16,118 nucleotides of DNA from CAKZSB01 sp964646405 (GTDB taxonomy: Bacteria; Pseudomonadota; Gammaproteobacteria; Granulosicoccales; Granulosicoccaceae): the NCBI GenBank assembly GCA_964646405.1, contig CAZYDV010000126.1, forward strand, positions 1 to 16,118, read 5' to 3'. How positions within the stretch are numbered: position 1 is the first letter of the stretch; every line of letters begins with the position of its first letter. The notes under the pieces were generated by a model. The model was not told the DNA's origin. It worked only from the letters and a program-made list of their open reading frames with translations, and ran no database searches. The position numbers and the translations under genes are program-made. Shown piece after piece: positions 1 to 7,583 of the stretch.

Positions 1-972
1 TTCACCCAGTATCGGTACGCGCGCCATCGCATCTTCGATGTACCACTCCAGTCGCTCCAGATCGTCAGGGTAGAGCTGAAACGAAAAATCCTCCGGCATC
101 GGATCATCCGCCGTCATCCAGTGGCCCTTGCAGTTGCGCTCGTAGGGGCCAAGGTTCAAGCCATGTTTCTCCTGGCGCAGGTAGTAAGATGAATCGACAT
201 CGCGCAACAGCGGCAGTTTGCCGCCGGTGTCTTTGCTCCACTGTTCAAGCTCGGGGATTTCATCGGTCAGCATGTACTGGTGGCTCATCGTCATCATCGG
301 CACTTCGCGTCCGCCGTGAGGAATGAACCAGCGGCCGACTTCCTGCGCGCGATAACCTGCCGCATTCACCACATATTCGCAGCGAATCTCGCCTTTTTCA
401 GTTTCAACAATCCATTCATCGTTTTCACGCCGCACGCCGGTGACCGGACAGAAGCGCACGATAGTCGCGCCCATGTCGCGCGCACCTTTGGCCAGCGCCT
501 GGGTTAGCTGTGCCGGGTCGATGTCGCCATCGTAGGGATCGTAAAGACCACCGGCCAGATCATGGGTTTCCAGAAACGGGTAGCGATCTTTTAGATCCTG
601 CAGGCTGCACATGTCGATATCCATGCCCTGATAACGACCCATGCCGCGCACCCGTTCGAACTCACGCATGCGTTCATCGGAGTGGGCAAGGCGAATCGAT
701 CCGGTCACGTGATAATTCATCGGGTAGTCGACTTCAGCCGCCAGCCCGCGATACAGCTCGGTGGAGTAGCGCTGCATATTCATTACCGACCACGAGGCCG
801 AGAAGGTCGGCACGTTGCCGGCTGCATGCCAGGTGGAGCCGGAGGTCAGCTCGTTTTTTTCCAGCAGAATGCAGTCGGTCCAGCCGGCTTTGGCCAGATG
901 ATAGAGCGATGATGCGCCAACTGCGCCGCCGCCAATGATGACCACACGGGCCTGTGAGGGAATCTCTGCCAT
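1..972 (-). CDS. FAD-dependent oxidoreductase, sarcosine/dimethylglycine dehydrogenase-like (partial, C-terminus off the window)
   Basis: The frame is open from an ATG at 972 to the left edge, giving 324 residues without a stop. Residues 10-19 hold the Rossmann dinucleotide-binding motif VVIIGGGAVG, with the FAD-ribose-binding acid near E38. Residues 44-52 read SGSTWHAAG; in sarcosine and dimethylglycine dehydrogenases the His of this motif (H49 here) carries covalently bound FAD. The family oxidatively demethylates N-methylated glycines and often passes the one-carbon unit to tetrahydrofolate through a C-terminal GcvT-like domain; whether that domain exists here cannot be seen. The start lies 8 bp after the stop of the XRE-cupin gene, with GAGAAAG as ribosome site, so the two form one leftward operon. 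Family assignment is firm, but the exact substrate (sarcosine, dimethylglycine or another N-methyl amine) is not determined. Confidence 0.88.
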   Translation of the reverse strand, partial: MAEIPSQARVVIIGGGAVGASSLYHLAKAGWTDCILLEKNELTSGSTWHAAGNVPTFSASWSVMNMQRYSTELYRGLAAEVDYPMNYHVTGSIRLAHSDERMREFERVRGMGRYQGMDIDMCSLQDLKDRYPFLETHDLAGGLYDPYDGDIDPAQLTQALAKGARDMGATIVRFCPVTGVRRENDEWIVETEKGEIRCEYVVNAAGYRAQEVGRWFIPHGGREVPMMTMSHQYMLTDEIPELEQWSKDTGGKLPLLRDVDSSYYLRQEKHGLNLGPYERNCKGHWMTADDPMPEDFSFQLYPDDLERLEWYIEDAMARVPILGE

Positions 973-980
973 CGACTTTC

Positions 981-1577
981 TCAATAAATGGGTGGGCTGA
1001 CGACCCAGATGACGATCGCGTCGTCGGGTCCGTTGTTTTGCCAGCGATAGGACTTGTTTTCAAACCGGAAGCTGTCTCCCGGGCGCAACTGGTATTCGGA
1101 TTCATCGATCCAGAACTGCAACTGACCGGACACCAGATAGCCGGCCTCTTCGGTCTCGCGATAAATGGGGGCACTGCTCTGCGCACCGGCGGCGAACACC
1201 GAGCGAAACATCTCGAAGCTGCCGCCCAGATCCGGTGATAGCAATTCTTCAACGATGCCACTCTCACGGGTGCCTAGCGAGCGCCGGCTGCCGGCGCGCA
1301 CGATGAATTCACGGTCGGCATCATCGACCTGGCGCTGCATGAACAGCCAGCCGGTGGGGACTTCCAGGGCGGCGCAGATATCGCGCAGGTCATCGATGGA
1401 TGGCGACGACAGGCCGCGCTCGACCTGGCTTAAGAATCCGGTGGAGCGATTGACGCGTTGCGCCAGTTCGGTCAGCGTCAGCCCGCGTGATTTGCGCAGC
1501 GCACGCAGATCCCGACCGACCGAATCGAGGTCGGTGATCGAGTCATTCGTTGTGACCTTGGGGGCCGCAGCCGGCAT
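981..1577 (-). CDS. XRE-family transcriptional regulator with C-terminal cupin sensor domain
   Basis: This 198-residue protein has an N-terminal helix-turn-helix of the XRE/Cro type (about residues 21-76, with the core SRGLTLTELAQRVNRSTGFLSQVE). A C-terminal cupin_2 barrel spans about 120-195, with the conserved stretch ETEEAGYLVSGQLQF and RPGDSFRF. Such HTH-cupin proteins are ligand-sensing repressors or activators, often of amine or amino-acid catabolic genes next to them. The downstream FAD dehydrogenase starts 8 bp after this stop, so the regulator probably controls that N-methylglycine-type oxidation operon and itself. A strong inverted repeat lies 9 bp upstream of the ATG. A weak GAG ribosome site lies 8 bp from the start. 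The ligand is unknown. Confidence 0.93.
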   Translation of the reverse strand: MPAAAPKVTTNDSITDLDSVGRDLRALRKSRGLTLTELAQRVNRSTGFLSQVERGLSSPSIDDLRDICAALEVPTGWLFMQRQVDDADREFIVRAGSRRSLGTRESGIVEELLSPDLGGSFEMFRSVFAAGAQSSAPIYRETEEAGYLVSGQLQFWIDESEYQLRPGDSFRFENKSYRWQNNGPDDAIVIWVVSPPIY

Positions 1578-1585
1578 GGGATGCG

Positions 1586-1616
1586 CTCGTGAAAATTTTG
1601 CTTATTTTTTCACGAG
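1586..1616. promoter_or_regulatory. Interrupted palindrome upstream of the XRE-cupin gene, candidate autoregulatory operator
   Basis: CTCGTGAAAA at 1586-1595 and its exact reverse complement TTTTCACGAG at 1607-1616 flank an AT-rich 11-bp spacer. The nearer arm ends 9 bp before the start codon (1577). A perfect 10-bp two-fold site at this place fits an operator bound by a dimeric HTH protein, and the neighbouring XRE-cupin protein is the obvious candidate. It could also fold in the 5' leader of the mRNA. Confidence 0.6.
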
Positions 1617-1720
1617 GCTGGAATAGCGTCAATCATCGCAGCGGTCTGGATGCGCCATGCATCCGCGGGATCTGCCGCCGCCAGCTAACTGTTGATCAGA
1701 GGCATTCAGTTCACAAACGA

Positions 1721-2095
1721 TTACAGCGTCTGCAAGAACTGTTCGTATTCGGTGATCACGCTGCTCAGTGCTACGTGGTTACTGCTGCGCTGCCAGTAGT
1801 CGTTGAGTTTGAAACCGGACAGCAGGGTGCCGCGGCGCGGACCGGGGCAGGTCCAGATCGATTTTGCGCTGAGCTGGATTTCATCGTCGCCATAGAGTTC
1901 GGCCGGCATGTGAAATGACAAGTCGTATTCGGTGCCGCGCTTGACTGGCTGCGTGCACAAAAGTCGCATGCCTTCGAGCGAGATATCGATAATCTGGCCG
2001 AAGGTGCGTCCACAGCGCTTGAGATCGACGTTGAGCGGATATTGCAGTTGCTGGCGTGGGAAGCTACGACGATCATAGCCGACAGAATTTCGCAT
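1721..2095 (-). CDS. PilZ-domain protein
   Basis: A 124-residue protein consisting of a single PilZ domain, the c-di-GMP receptor fold. The two signature elements are present: an RR-x3-R type motif near the N-terminus (DRRSFPR) and a D/N-x-S-x-x-G motif (DISLEG) after the first strand. Such stand-alone PilZ proteins usually tune motility, adhesion or polysaccharide synthesis. I chose the ATG at 2095, not the ORF's upstream ATG at 2158. The former has a GGAG site 7 bp upstream and begins shortly before the PilZ core, while the extra 21 residues (cysteine-rich) have no domain support. No partner gene lies next to it. Confidence 0.85.
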   Translation of the reverse strand: MRNSVGYDRRSFPRQQLQYPLNVDLKRCGRTFGQIIDISLEGMRLLCTQPVKRGTEYDLSFHMPAELYGDDEIQLSAKSIWTCPGPRRGTLLSGFKLNDYWQRSSNHVALSSVITEYEQFLQTL

Positions 2096-2193
2096 GGTGA
2101 CGCTCCGTGACTGGCAGCACTGGCTGCACAGATAGTTATAGTTCACGCAGCGAGACAAACAAGGCGGAAGCGGGCGCTAATCGACTGTTTGGT

Positions 2194-2553
2194 TCAGCCT
2201 TTGCGGGCCAGTCCGAAAAACGACAACATGCCATCGAGCAATTGCCCGCCGGCTGTAAAGATGCCCATCGCCGATTTTTTCACCATCTGAAACAACAGTT
2301 TGCGCGCCTCCTGCGCACTGTATTCCTCCTGTTGCAGGCGCGCCACGAGCTCGTTGAGCTGCTGGTAGTCGGCATCACTCAGCCGGTTGTTGCGCTGCAG
2401 CCAGTGGCTAACCATACGGATCGGTTCGCCGCTACCGCCCAGCACCAGCCGCAGCGTAAACACCGGCAGCACCAGCGCGCCGGCACCCAGCAGCACGATC
2501 TTGATGCTGCCGAGTGCCATCAGCTTGAGTACCGGCATGATGGGCAGTGCCAT
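2194..2553 (-). CDS. Small membrane protein of unknown function
   Basis: This 119-residue protein is not recognised as a named family. Residues about 3-40 are strongly hydrophobic (KIVLLGAGALVLPVFTLRLVL), compatible with one or two membrane segments. A charged, probably helical part rich in Gln and Glu follows (about 50-90, QQLNELVARLQQEEYSAQEARKLL). The C-terminus is a second moderately hydrophobic region ending in a basic tail. AAAGG lies a few bases before the ATG. It lies upstream of and in the same direction as the PilZ gene (98-bp gap), so the two may be co-transcribed, but there is no tight coupling. The coding call rests on the clean start, composition and good spacing between genes. 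Confidence 0.72.
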   Translation of the reverse strand: MALPIMPVLKLMALGSIKIVLLGAGALVLPVFTLRLVLGGSGEPIRMVSHWLQRNNRLSDADYQQLNELVARLQQEEYSAQEARKLLFQMVKKSAMGIFTAGGQLLDGMLSFFGLARKG

Positions 2554-2757
2554 GATTGATTCGACCTTTTAAAACGCGGTGTGCGGCCTTCAGTGTAGGG
2601 CAGATCGGTCGTTCGGCTGGTTGTGGTCCGGCAAGTCGTCGGTGTTTGTCGGCAGGTAATCATCGCCGTGGCCACGCTGATCTATCCTCGTGGCCGCATC
2701 GCGGGCCTGGCTACGGATGCACAACCGCTGAACAGTCGAACCGAACGGATAAACGCC

Positions 2758-4290
2758 ATGTCCACACAGATCCGTGCCGAAGATACTTACGCCGCCATTG
2801 ATCTTGGCTCTAACAGCTTTCATATGGCGGTCGCCGGCGCCACCGGCAATCACCTGCAGATGATCGACAAACTGCGCAAGCCGGTCCGGCTGGGCGCAGG
2901 ACTGGATGCCGACAACAGTCTTTCGGCTGAGACGATCGATGCCGCGCTTGAGTGTCTGGCGATGTTTCAGCAGCGTCTGCGCGGTGTGCCGAATGATCAC
3001 ATCAGAGCGGTGGGCACCAACACGCTGCGCCGCGCGCGCAATGCCGGTGAATTTGGCAGGCTTGCGGAAGAGGCGCTCGGTGTGCCGATCGAGATCATCT
3101 CGGGTCGGGAGGAGGCGCGCCTGATCTATACCGGCGTAACCTTTGGCACGCGCGATGAGATCACCCGGCTGGTGGTGGATATCGGTGGCGGCAGCACCGA
3201 ACTGATTCTGGGTAGCGGCAATACGCCGCAGGTGATGGAAAGCATCAACGTCGGCTGCGTCAGCACCCATAATCGTTGGTTTGCGGATGTAGGCAAACGA
3301 TTCTCGCGCCACTGGCAGCGGGCAGTACAGACCGCGCAATTGGAAATGCAGGCCATCAAGCCACTCTACCAGGCGGCCAGTTGGCAACGGTGTGTGGGAT
3401 CCTCCGGCACGATCAAGGCAACGCAGGTGTTGCTGGCCGAAATCGGTATGAATGAAACCGGCATTCATCGCGACAACTTAGAGCAACTCAGTGCGCGACT
3501 CGAGTCAGACGGTGTGGAGTTGCTCGACGGCGTGCGACAGATCAGCGGCGATCGCAAGCAGGTCATCGCCGGCGGACTGGCCGTTTTGCTGGCGGTGTTT
3601 CGTGAATTTGATCTCGACATCATGCACGTGGCGCATACCGCGCTGCGGGAGGGCGTGATCATCGATTTGTCAGCCGGCGGCAGCAGTGCCGGGGTCAGGC
3701 AGGCGGCGATTGCCGATCTGCAGCGCCGTTTTCAGATCGACGAAGAACAGGTCGCGCGCGTGTCCGGCACTGCCGGGTTGATTTTCGCAGGCTTAAATGA
3801 CGCCTGGCAGCTCAACGATCAGCGCGACCTGTCAGCACTGATGTGGGCCTGTCAGCTGCATGAAATCGGGCTTTCAGTCGCCCATGTGCAGTATCACAAG
3901 CACGGCGATTACCTGCTGCGCAACGCCGATATGCTGGGCTTCACGCGCGGTGATCAGGCGCTGGTCGCGACGCTTGTGCGCAATCATCGGCGCAAGATCC
4001 AGCGCAACGCCATCGACACGCTGGCCCACTATGACGCCGGGCGTTTTGCCAAACTGCTTGCGATCCTGCGCCTGGCCGTGCTGATGCATCGCACCCGCAA
4101 TGCCAGCCAGTGCCCACCGCTGCGGATCTTCGCCACCGGCACCGCGGTGGAACTGCGCATCGATCGCGACTGGCTCGACGGTCATCCGCTGACGCGGGCG
4201 GAACTCGAAGATGAAGTACCGGCGTTTGCCGCGCTCGATTTGCAGTTGTCAATCACACCGGTGGCGCCGGATCCGCCTGCCGAATCGTGA
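2758..4290 (+). CDS. ppx: Exopolyphosphatase, Ppx/GppA family
   Basis: The 510-residue protein hydrolyses terminal phosphates of inorganic polyphosphate, or guanosine pentaphosphate in GppA relatives. It begins with the ASKHA-fold phosphate-binding motif AAIDLGSNSFHM (12-23). This is followed by AVGTNTLRRARN (84-95), the catalytic-glutamate motif ISGREEARLIYTGV (114-127) and the second phosphate loop VVDIGGGSTELILG (139-152). The C-terminal third is the HD-like domain typical of the long (about 500-residue) Ppx form. The frame stays open upstream to a GTG at 2623, but the ATG at 2758 places the first motif at the usual distance from the N-terminus. No ppk polyphosphate kinase gene lies beside it, unlike in E. 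coli. Distinguishing Ppx from GppA needs phylogeny; length suits both. Confidence 0.93.
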   Translation: MSTQIRAEDTYAAIDLGSNSFHMAVAGATGNHLQMIDKLRKPVRLGAGLDADNSLSAETIDAALECLAMFQQRLRGVPNDHIRAVGTNTLRRARNAGEFGRLAEEALGVPIEIISGREEARLIYTGVTFGTRDEITRLVVDIGGGSTELILGSGNTPQVMESINVGCVSTHNRWFADVGKRFSRHWQRAVQTAQLEMQAIKPLYQAASWQRCVGSSGTIKATQVLLAEIGMNETGIHRDNLEQLSARLESDGVELLDGVRQISGDRKQVIAGGLAVLLAVFREFDLDIMHVAHTALREGVIIDLSAGGSSAGVRQAAIADLQRRFQIDEEQVARVSGTAGLIFAGLNDAWQLNDQRDLSALMWACQLHEIGLSVAHVQYHKHGDYLLRNADMLGFTRGDQALVATLVRNHRRKIQRNAIDTLAHYDAGRFAKLLAILRLAVLMHRTRNASQCPPLRIFATGTAVELRIDRDWLDGHPLTRAELEDEVPAFAALDLQLSITPVAPDPPAES

Positions 4291-4355
4291 TTATTCGTGT
4301 CCCTCGGCAAATTCCTGATCAATCTGTCGGCAGCGTTCGCAGGCATCGATAAGGA

Positions 4356-4375
4356 ATCGGCCAACTGTGGCCGAT
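4356..4375. other. Perfect hairpin in the ppx-lipoprotein gap
   Basis: ATCGGCCA and TGGCCGAT form an 8-bp perfect stem around an ACTG loop, 66 bp after the ppx stop. No T-tract follows on either strand, so it is not a standard intrinsic terminator. It could be an mRNA-stabilising or weak termination hairpin. Confidence 0.4.
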
Positions 4376-4412
4376 AGCAATTGAACAAACACGCAAATGC
4401 GGAGATTTCCGA

Positions 4413-4745
4413 ATGTCTGTTCAATTTCGAGCCGGTCGGTCGCGGCTGGCGATGGCCGCTATCGGCACCGTGAGTCTGGCGCTAATCACTGGCTGTGTGG
4501 CGTTGCCGAAGGGCGACAAAGACGACGACGATCTGCCGTTCCTGCCTCCGCCAACACTTGAAAAACCGTTGCCGCGCGTGCCATCGCCCGATGTGGCCCA
4601 AATCCCGGGCTATGAAGAAGGTGCCCCCGAACTCGCGGCTGCGCAAAGCGCAGAGTACGAGCCGGCGCCAGTGCCCCGCGCACCTCTGGCTGCAGACTGC
4701 GAAAGAGTGGCCGGCAGCAGTTTCAGCGAGTGCCCAATGGATTAA
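4413..4745 (+). CDS. Small proline-rich lipoprotein, function unknown
   Basis: The 110-residue protein starts with a basic N-terminus (RAGRSR) and a hydrophobic stretch (residues 12-26), then a lipobox ending in ITGC with the lipidated Cys at 28. The mature part is short, has an acidic run (DKDDDD) directly after the membrane anchor, and is rich in proline, so it is probably unstructured. Two further Cys near the C-terminus (in ADCERV and SECPMD) could form a disulfide. An aspartate-free position 2 after the Cys (Val) suggests outer-membrane sorting by the usual Lol rule. A CGGAGA ribosome site precedes the ATG. No family recognised. Confidence 0.78.
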   Translation: MSVQFRAGRSRLAMAAIGTVSLALITGCVALPKGDKDDDDLPFLPPPTLEKPLPRVPSPDVAQIPGYEEGAPELAAAQSAEYEPAPVPRAPLAADCERVAGSSFSECPMD

Positions 4746-4766
4746 CCCACTCAGGTTTTTCTCTTC

Positions 4767-4793
4767 CGACCACAGCGACTGCTGCTGTGGTCG
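4767..4793 (+). terminator. Strong hairpin after the lipoprotein gene, possible terminator without a U-tract
   Basis: CGACCACAGC (4767-4776) pairs perfectly with GCTGTGGTCG (4784-4793) around a 7-nt loop, 22 bp after the lipoprotein stop. Its position suits transcript end formation, but no T-run follows. The rest of the 290-bp gap up to the next gene shows no convincing coding potential. Confidence 0.4.
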
Positions 4794-5035
4794 AGATTGC
4801 CACTGTTACGCACTATCCCATCGTCCGCGGCCGCCGCTGCGGTACCATCGTTGTGCTCGCCCAATCGTCATACCCGCTGCTGGCGATGCCTGGTGCTTGA
4901 CGCGTACAATTCCTGCGCTTCGGACTTCGACGGCATCTCTTGCCATGCCTGCTTGACTTTGTCTCGAACTTCAAAGTCGCGCAGCCACTGCGCTGCGCCC
5001 ATTCGTATGATCAGAACCAACGGAAAAGACAATCC

Positions 5036-5812
5036 ATGAGCAAAGCAAATCGATGGGCTGGCGGCGTTGCCGTCGTCACCGGCGGTGCATCGGGCCTGGG
5101 TGCGGCATCGGCCACGGCGCTGGCCGAGCAGGGTATGAAGGTCGCGATATTTGATCTGAACGAAGAGCAGGGGCAACAGCACGCCGCAACCCTCGGCGGG
5201 GAGTTTCACCGCGTAGATGTTTCCGATCCCGCCAGCGTGACCGCGGCACTTGATGCGGTGCAAAACGGATTGGGCGCACCACGTGTGCTGGTCAACTGTG
5301 CCGGAATCGGTCCGGCAGCGAAAACCGTCTCCCGCGGGGAAGCCCACGATCCTGCGATGTTTCAAAAGGTCATTCAGGTCAATCTGATCGGCAGTTTCAA
5401 CTGCGCGAGCCAGGCTGCCGCCAGAATGGTTGCAGCCGATCCAGTCGGTGAAGACGGCGAGCGCGGTGTGGTCATCAACACCGCGTCTGTCGCCGCCTAC
5501 GATGGCCAGGTTGGCCAGGTGGCCTACGCCACATCCAAAGGTGGCATCGTCGGCATGACGCTGCCGATGGCACGCGACCTGGCCGACAAGGGCGTGCGCG
5601 TGTGTACCATTGCGCCCGGTCTTTTCCTGACCCCGCTGCTCAGCGGTCTGCCGCAGAACGTACAGGATTCACTGGGCGCACAGGTGCCGTTTCCGTCGCG
5701 CCTGGGACAGCCTTCCGAATACGCCAATCTGGTCACCCAGATCGTCGACAACCCGATGCTCAATGGCGAAGTGATTCGACTGGATGGCGCGATTCGAATG
5801 GCGCCGAGGTAG
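5036..5812 (+). CDS. 3-hydroxyacyl-CoA dehydrogenase type II (HSD10-like short-chain dehydrogenase)
   Basis: The 258-residue classical SDR has the cofactor motif TGGASGLG (15-22), D40 at the end of strand 2 (favouring NAD over NADP), NCAG (87-90), catalytic S151, Y164 and K168 (YATSK). Long stretches match human HSD17B10, especially GEDGERGVVINTASVAAYDG, the APGLFLTPLL region and the C-terminal NGEVIRLDGAIRM. That family oxidises 3-hydroxyacyl-CoA, notably 2-methyl-3-hydroxybutyryl-CoA in isoleucine breakdown. The ATG at 5036 sits at the usual distance from the glycine motif; an in-frame ATG at 4940 would add 32 residues with no counterpart. It is separated from the NicX-like operon by a 94-bp repeat array, so shared function is only suggested. 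Confidence 0.92.
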   Translation: MSKANRWAGGVAVVTGGASGLGAASATALAEQGMKVAIFDLNEEQGQQHAATLGGEFHRVDVSDPASVTAALDAVQNGLGAPRVLVNCAGIGPAAKTVSRGEAHDPAMFQKVIQVNLIGSFNCASQAAARMVAADPVGEDGERGVVINTASVAAYDGQVGQVAYATSKGGIVGMTLPMARDLADKGVRVCTIAPGLFLTPLLSGLPQNVQDSLGAQVPFPSRLGQPSEYANLVTQIVDNPMLNGEVIRLDGAIRMAPR

Positions 5813-5862
5813 CCGAAACGCTGACATCCGCATGTACCGCTGACATTCATTGTAGTGCGTGC

Positions 5863-6365
5863 GCCTTGCGGCTGACGCCCCCTACAACTACGGCAACGTT
5901 TTCGTAGGGGAGGTAAGCCAAAGCGCACCTACCGCAGCGTCACAAATGGTACGAGCGCCTTGCGGCTGACGGCCCCTACAACTACGGCAACGTTTTCGTA
6001 GGGTAGGTAAGCCAAAGCGCACCTACCGCAGCGTCACGAATGGTACGTGTGCCTTGCGGCTTACGCCCCCTACAACTGCGGCAACGTTTTCGTAGGGTAG
6101 GTAAGCCAAAGCGCACCTACCACAGCGTCACGAATGGTACGTGTGCCTTGCGGCTTACGCCCCCTACAACTGCGGCAACGTTTTCGTAGGGTAGGTAAGC
6201 CAAAGCGCACCTACCACAGCGTCACGAATGGTACGTGTGCCTTGCGGCTTACGCCCCCTACAACTGCGGCAACGTTTTCGTAGGGTAGGTAAGCCAAAGC
6301 GCACCTACCACAGCGCCACGAATGGTACGAGCGCCTTGCGGCTGACGGCCCCTACAACTACGGCA
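5863..6365. repeat. 94-bp tandem repeat array, five full copies plus a 33-bp partial copy
   Basis: Copies begin at 5863, 5957, 6051, 6145, 6239 and 6333, each starting GCCTTGCGGCT, with an exact 94-bp period. Copies 3 and 4 are identical, and copy 5 differs from them at only a few positions. Copies 1, 2 and the partial 6 share older variants (CTGACG, ACTACGG). Each unit contains inverted repeats: CCCTAC with GTAGGG, GTAGGT with ACCTAC, and GGCTTAC with GTAAGCC, so it can fold into adjacent stem-loops. The unit is not a multiple of three, and frames shift between copies, so it is not coding. It resembles a REP/BIME-type extragenic element. With the flanks (5813-5862, 6366-6533) it fills the gap between the SDR gene and the operon. 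Confidence 0.95.
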
Positions 6366-6482
6366 GTGCTCTCGTCGCCCCCGCGCATCTACTACAACGC
6401 CTCAGCGTGCCACACGCGCCTCGGCTCACCGCCAACCACCTCATGCAAAAATTCCCCTATAACCTCCTGCCACACTTTTTAC

Positions 6483-6501
6483 TTACTAAACTGTGTAGTA
6501 A
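6483..6501. promoter_or_regulatory. 19-bp near-perfect palindrome, candidate TetR operator of the NicX-like operon
   Basis: TTACTAAACTGTGTAGTAA has eight of nine half-site positions symmetric about the central T (TTACTA with TAGTAA, AC with GT). It lies 32 bp upstream of the TTG start of the first operon gene, where a promoter would be, in an AT-rich stretch in an otherwise GC-rich region. The fourth gene of the operon is a TetR regulator, whose family binds sites of this size and symmetry, so autorepression is the natural reading. Confidence 0.68.
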
Positions 6502-6521
6502 AGTTATTACCTCGCCCAACC

Positions 6522-6526
6522 AGGAG
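6522..6526 (+). promoter_or_regulatory. Ribosome-binding site that decides the TTG start at 6534
   Basis: AGGAG is followed by a 7-nt spacer and the TTG at 6534-6536. This is a near-ideal Shine-Dalgarno arrangement and argues for TTG initiation there instead of any start further upstream, where the open frame runs through the 94-bp repeats and the palindrome. Confidence 0.8.
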
Positions 6527-6533
6527 CAGCCAC

Positions 6534-7583
6534 TTGCTGCAAGAACGAATCGAAGGGAAATGGCTGGCCTGCTTTCGCCGGGTATTTGCGTTAAATGGCA
6601 TCGGCCAGGGCACGACGGTGGCGCTGGTCTCAGAGACACAGTCGCGCTCGGTGCTGACGCACTTATCCGAGCTCGCACTCTTCGATCTGGGTGCGAACTT
6701 CTGCATGATCACCCTGCCCACACCGCCGCAAACCGCACCGGTGCCAGTCAAAGGCACGGGCACTTCGTTGGCCATTCAACATAATCGCGCGGCCATCGAG
6801 GCAATGAAACAGTGCGAGGTCATTGTCGACTGTACGGTCGAGGGCATGATTCACTCACCGGAGTGGCCGGAGGTTGAATCGGCGGGTGCACGGATTCTGG
6901 TTGTCACCAACGAACACCCGGAAATTCTCGAGCGCACAGAACCCAAAGCCGAACTGGGGCCAAAGGTTGCGCTCGGCGTGCAGATGCTGCAAAACGCCTC
7001 CGAAATGCGCGTCACCTCGGCTGCCGGCACGGACCTTACCATCGACGTTCGCGGTGCACCCTGCGGCGGCACGCCGGGCTTTGGTACCAACCCCGGGCAT
7101 GTGGCGCATTGGCCCGGTGGTTTGTGTCTGGCTTTCCCGGGGCCCAACACGGTCAACGGCCGCATCGTGATGGATGTCGGCGATATGAATCTGACCTTCA
7201 AAACCTATCTTGCCAGCCGCATCGACTTCACCGTTGAAAACGATTTCGTCACCGAAATTAAAGGGGGCGGACTGGATGCGGAACTTTTTCGCGACTACAT
7301 GGAAGCCTGGCAGGATCCCAAGTCCTATGGTTTTTCACATGTCGGCTGGGGCATGAATCCACAGGCGCGCTGGGTCTCCGGTGCGCTGTATGACAAGCGC
7401 GATATGCAGGCGGTTGAGTTTCGAGCATGGGCCGGTAATTTCTTGTGGTCAACCGGTGCCAACCAATATGCCGATCGCTTCACCGAGGGGCATTTCGATT
7501 TACCGATGCGCCATTGCACCATCGAACTCGACGGCGTGGCGGTAGTGAAAAATGGCGAACTGCAGGGAGATCTCGTCCTGTGA
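6534..7583 (+). CDS. NicX-like extradiol-type ring-cleavage dioxygenase / M29-like family protein
   Basis: The 349-residue protein resembles 2,5-dihydroxypyridine 5,6-dioxygenase (NicX), which opens the pyridine ring in nicotinate degradation and is structurally related to M29 aminopeptidases. Shared features include VDCTVEGMIHSPE (98-110), VMDVGDMNLTFKTY (212-225), FRDYMEAWQDPKSYGFSHVGWG (from 252) and a C-terminal GHFDLP. H269, H320 and D322 correspond, as I recall, to the iron ligands H265, H318 and D320 of Pseudomonas putida NicX, with almost the same spacing. The iron site is therefore present and a dioxygenase role is plausible; the substrate may differ. TTG start with AGGAG 7 bp upstream. 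First gene of the operon; its TGA overlaps the next start (GTGA). Automatic pipelines may call it a leucyl aminopeptidase. Confidence 0.83.
   Translation: MLQERIEGKWLACFRRVFALNGIGQGTTVALVSETQSRSVLTHLSELALFDLGANFCMITLPTPPQTAPVPVKGTGTSLAIQHNRAAIEAMKQCEVIVDCTVEGMIHSPEWPEVESAGARILVVTNEHPEILERTEPKAELGPKVALGVQMLQNASEMRVTSAAGTDLTIDVRGAPCGGTPGFGTNPGHVAHWPGGLCLAFPGPNTVNGRIVMDVGDMNLTFKTYLASRIDFTVENDFVTEIKGGGLDAELFRDYMEAWQDPKSYGFSHVGWGMNPQARWVSGALYDKRDMQAVEFRAWAGNFLWSTGANQYADRFTEGHFDLPMRHCTIELDGVAVVKNGELQGDLVL

Noticed and set aside
734..1267. 177-codon minus-strand frame overlapping the regulator and dehydrogenase
   Set aside because: It is out of frame with two well-supported genes and has no family features.
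1644..1668. Short hairpin (GGATGC/GCATCC) between the XRE-cupin gene and PilZ
   Set aside because: The 6-bp stem has no T-tract and is too weak to support as a terminator.
2623..2757. Longer N-terminus of Ppx from GTG at 2623
   Set aside because: The extra 45 residues have no counterpart before the first phosphate motif, and the ATG at 2758 gives the normal family start.
2590..3468. 292-codon minus-strand frame inside ppx
   Set aside because: It is antisense to the conserved Ppx motifs and long only because of codon bias on the opposite strand.
4868..5365. 165-codon minus-strand frame over the start of the SDR gene
   Set aside because: It overlaps a clearly recognisable HSD10-like gene and its translation is rich in Arg, Cys and Gly without domain features; it is a GC-rich shadow frame.
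5863..6365. CRISPR array
   Set aside because: The full 94-bp unit is repeated with no unique spacers between copies and no cas genes are nearby; it is a simple tandem repeat.
6228..6533. N-terminal extension of the NicX-like gene from an ATG at 6228
   Set aside because: It would be read out of the 94-bp repeats and through the palindrome, gives low-complexity sequence with no family match, and ignores the strong ribosome site before the TTG at 6534.
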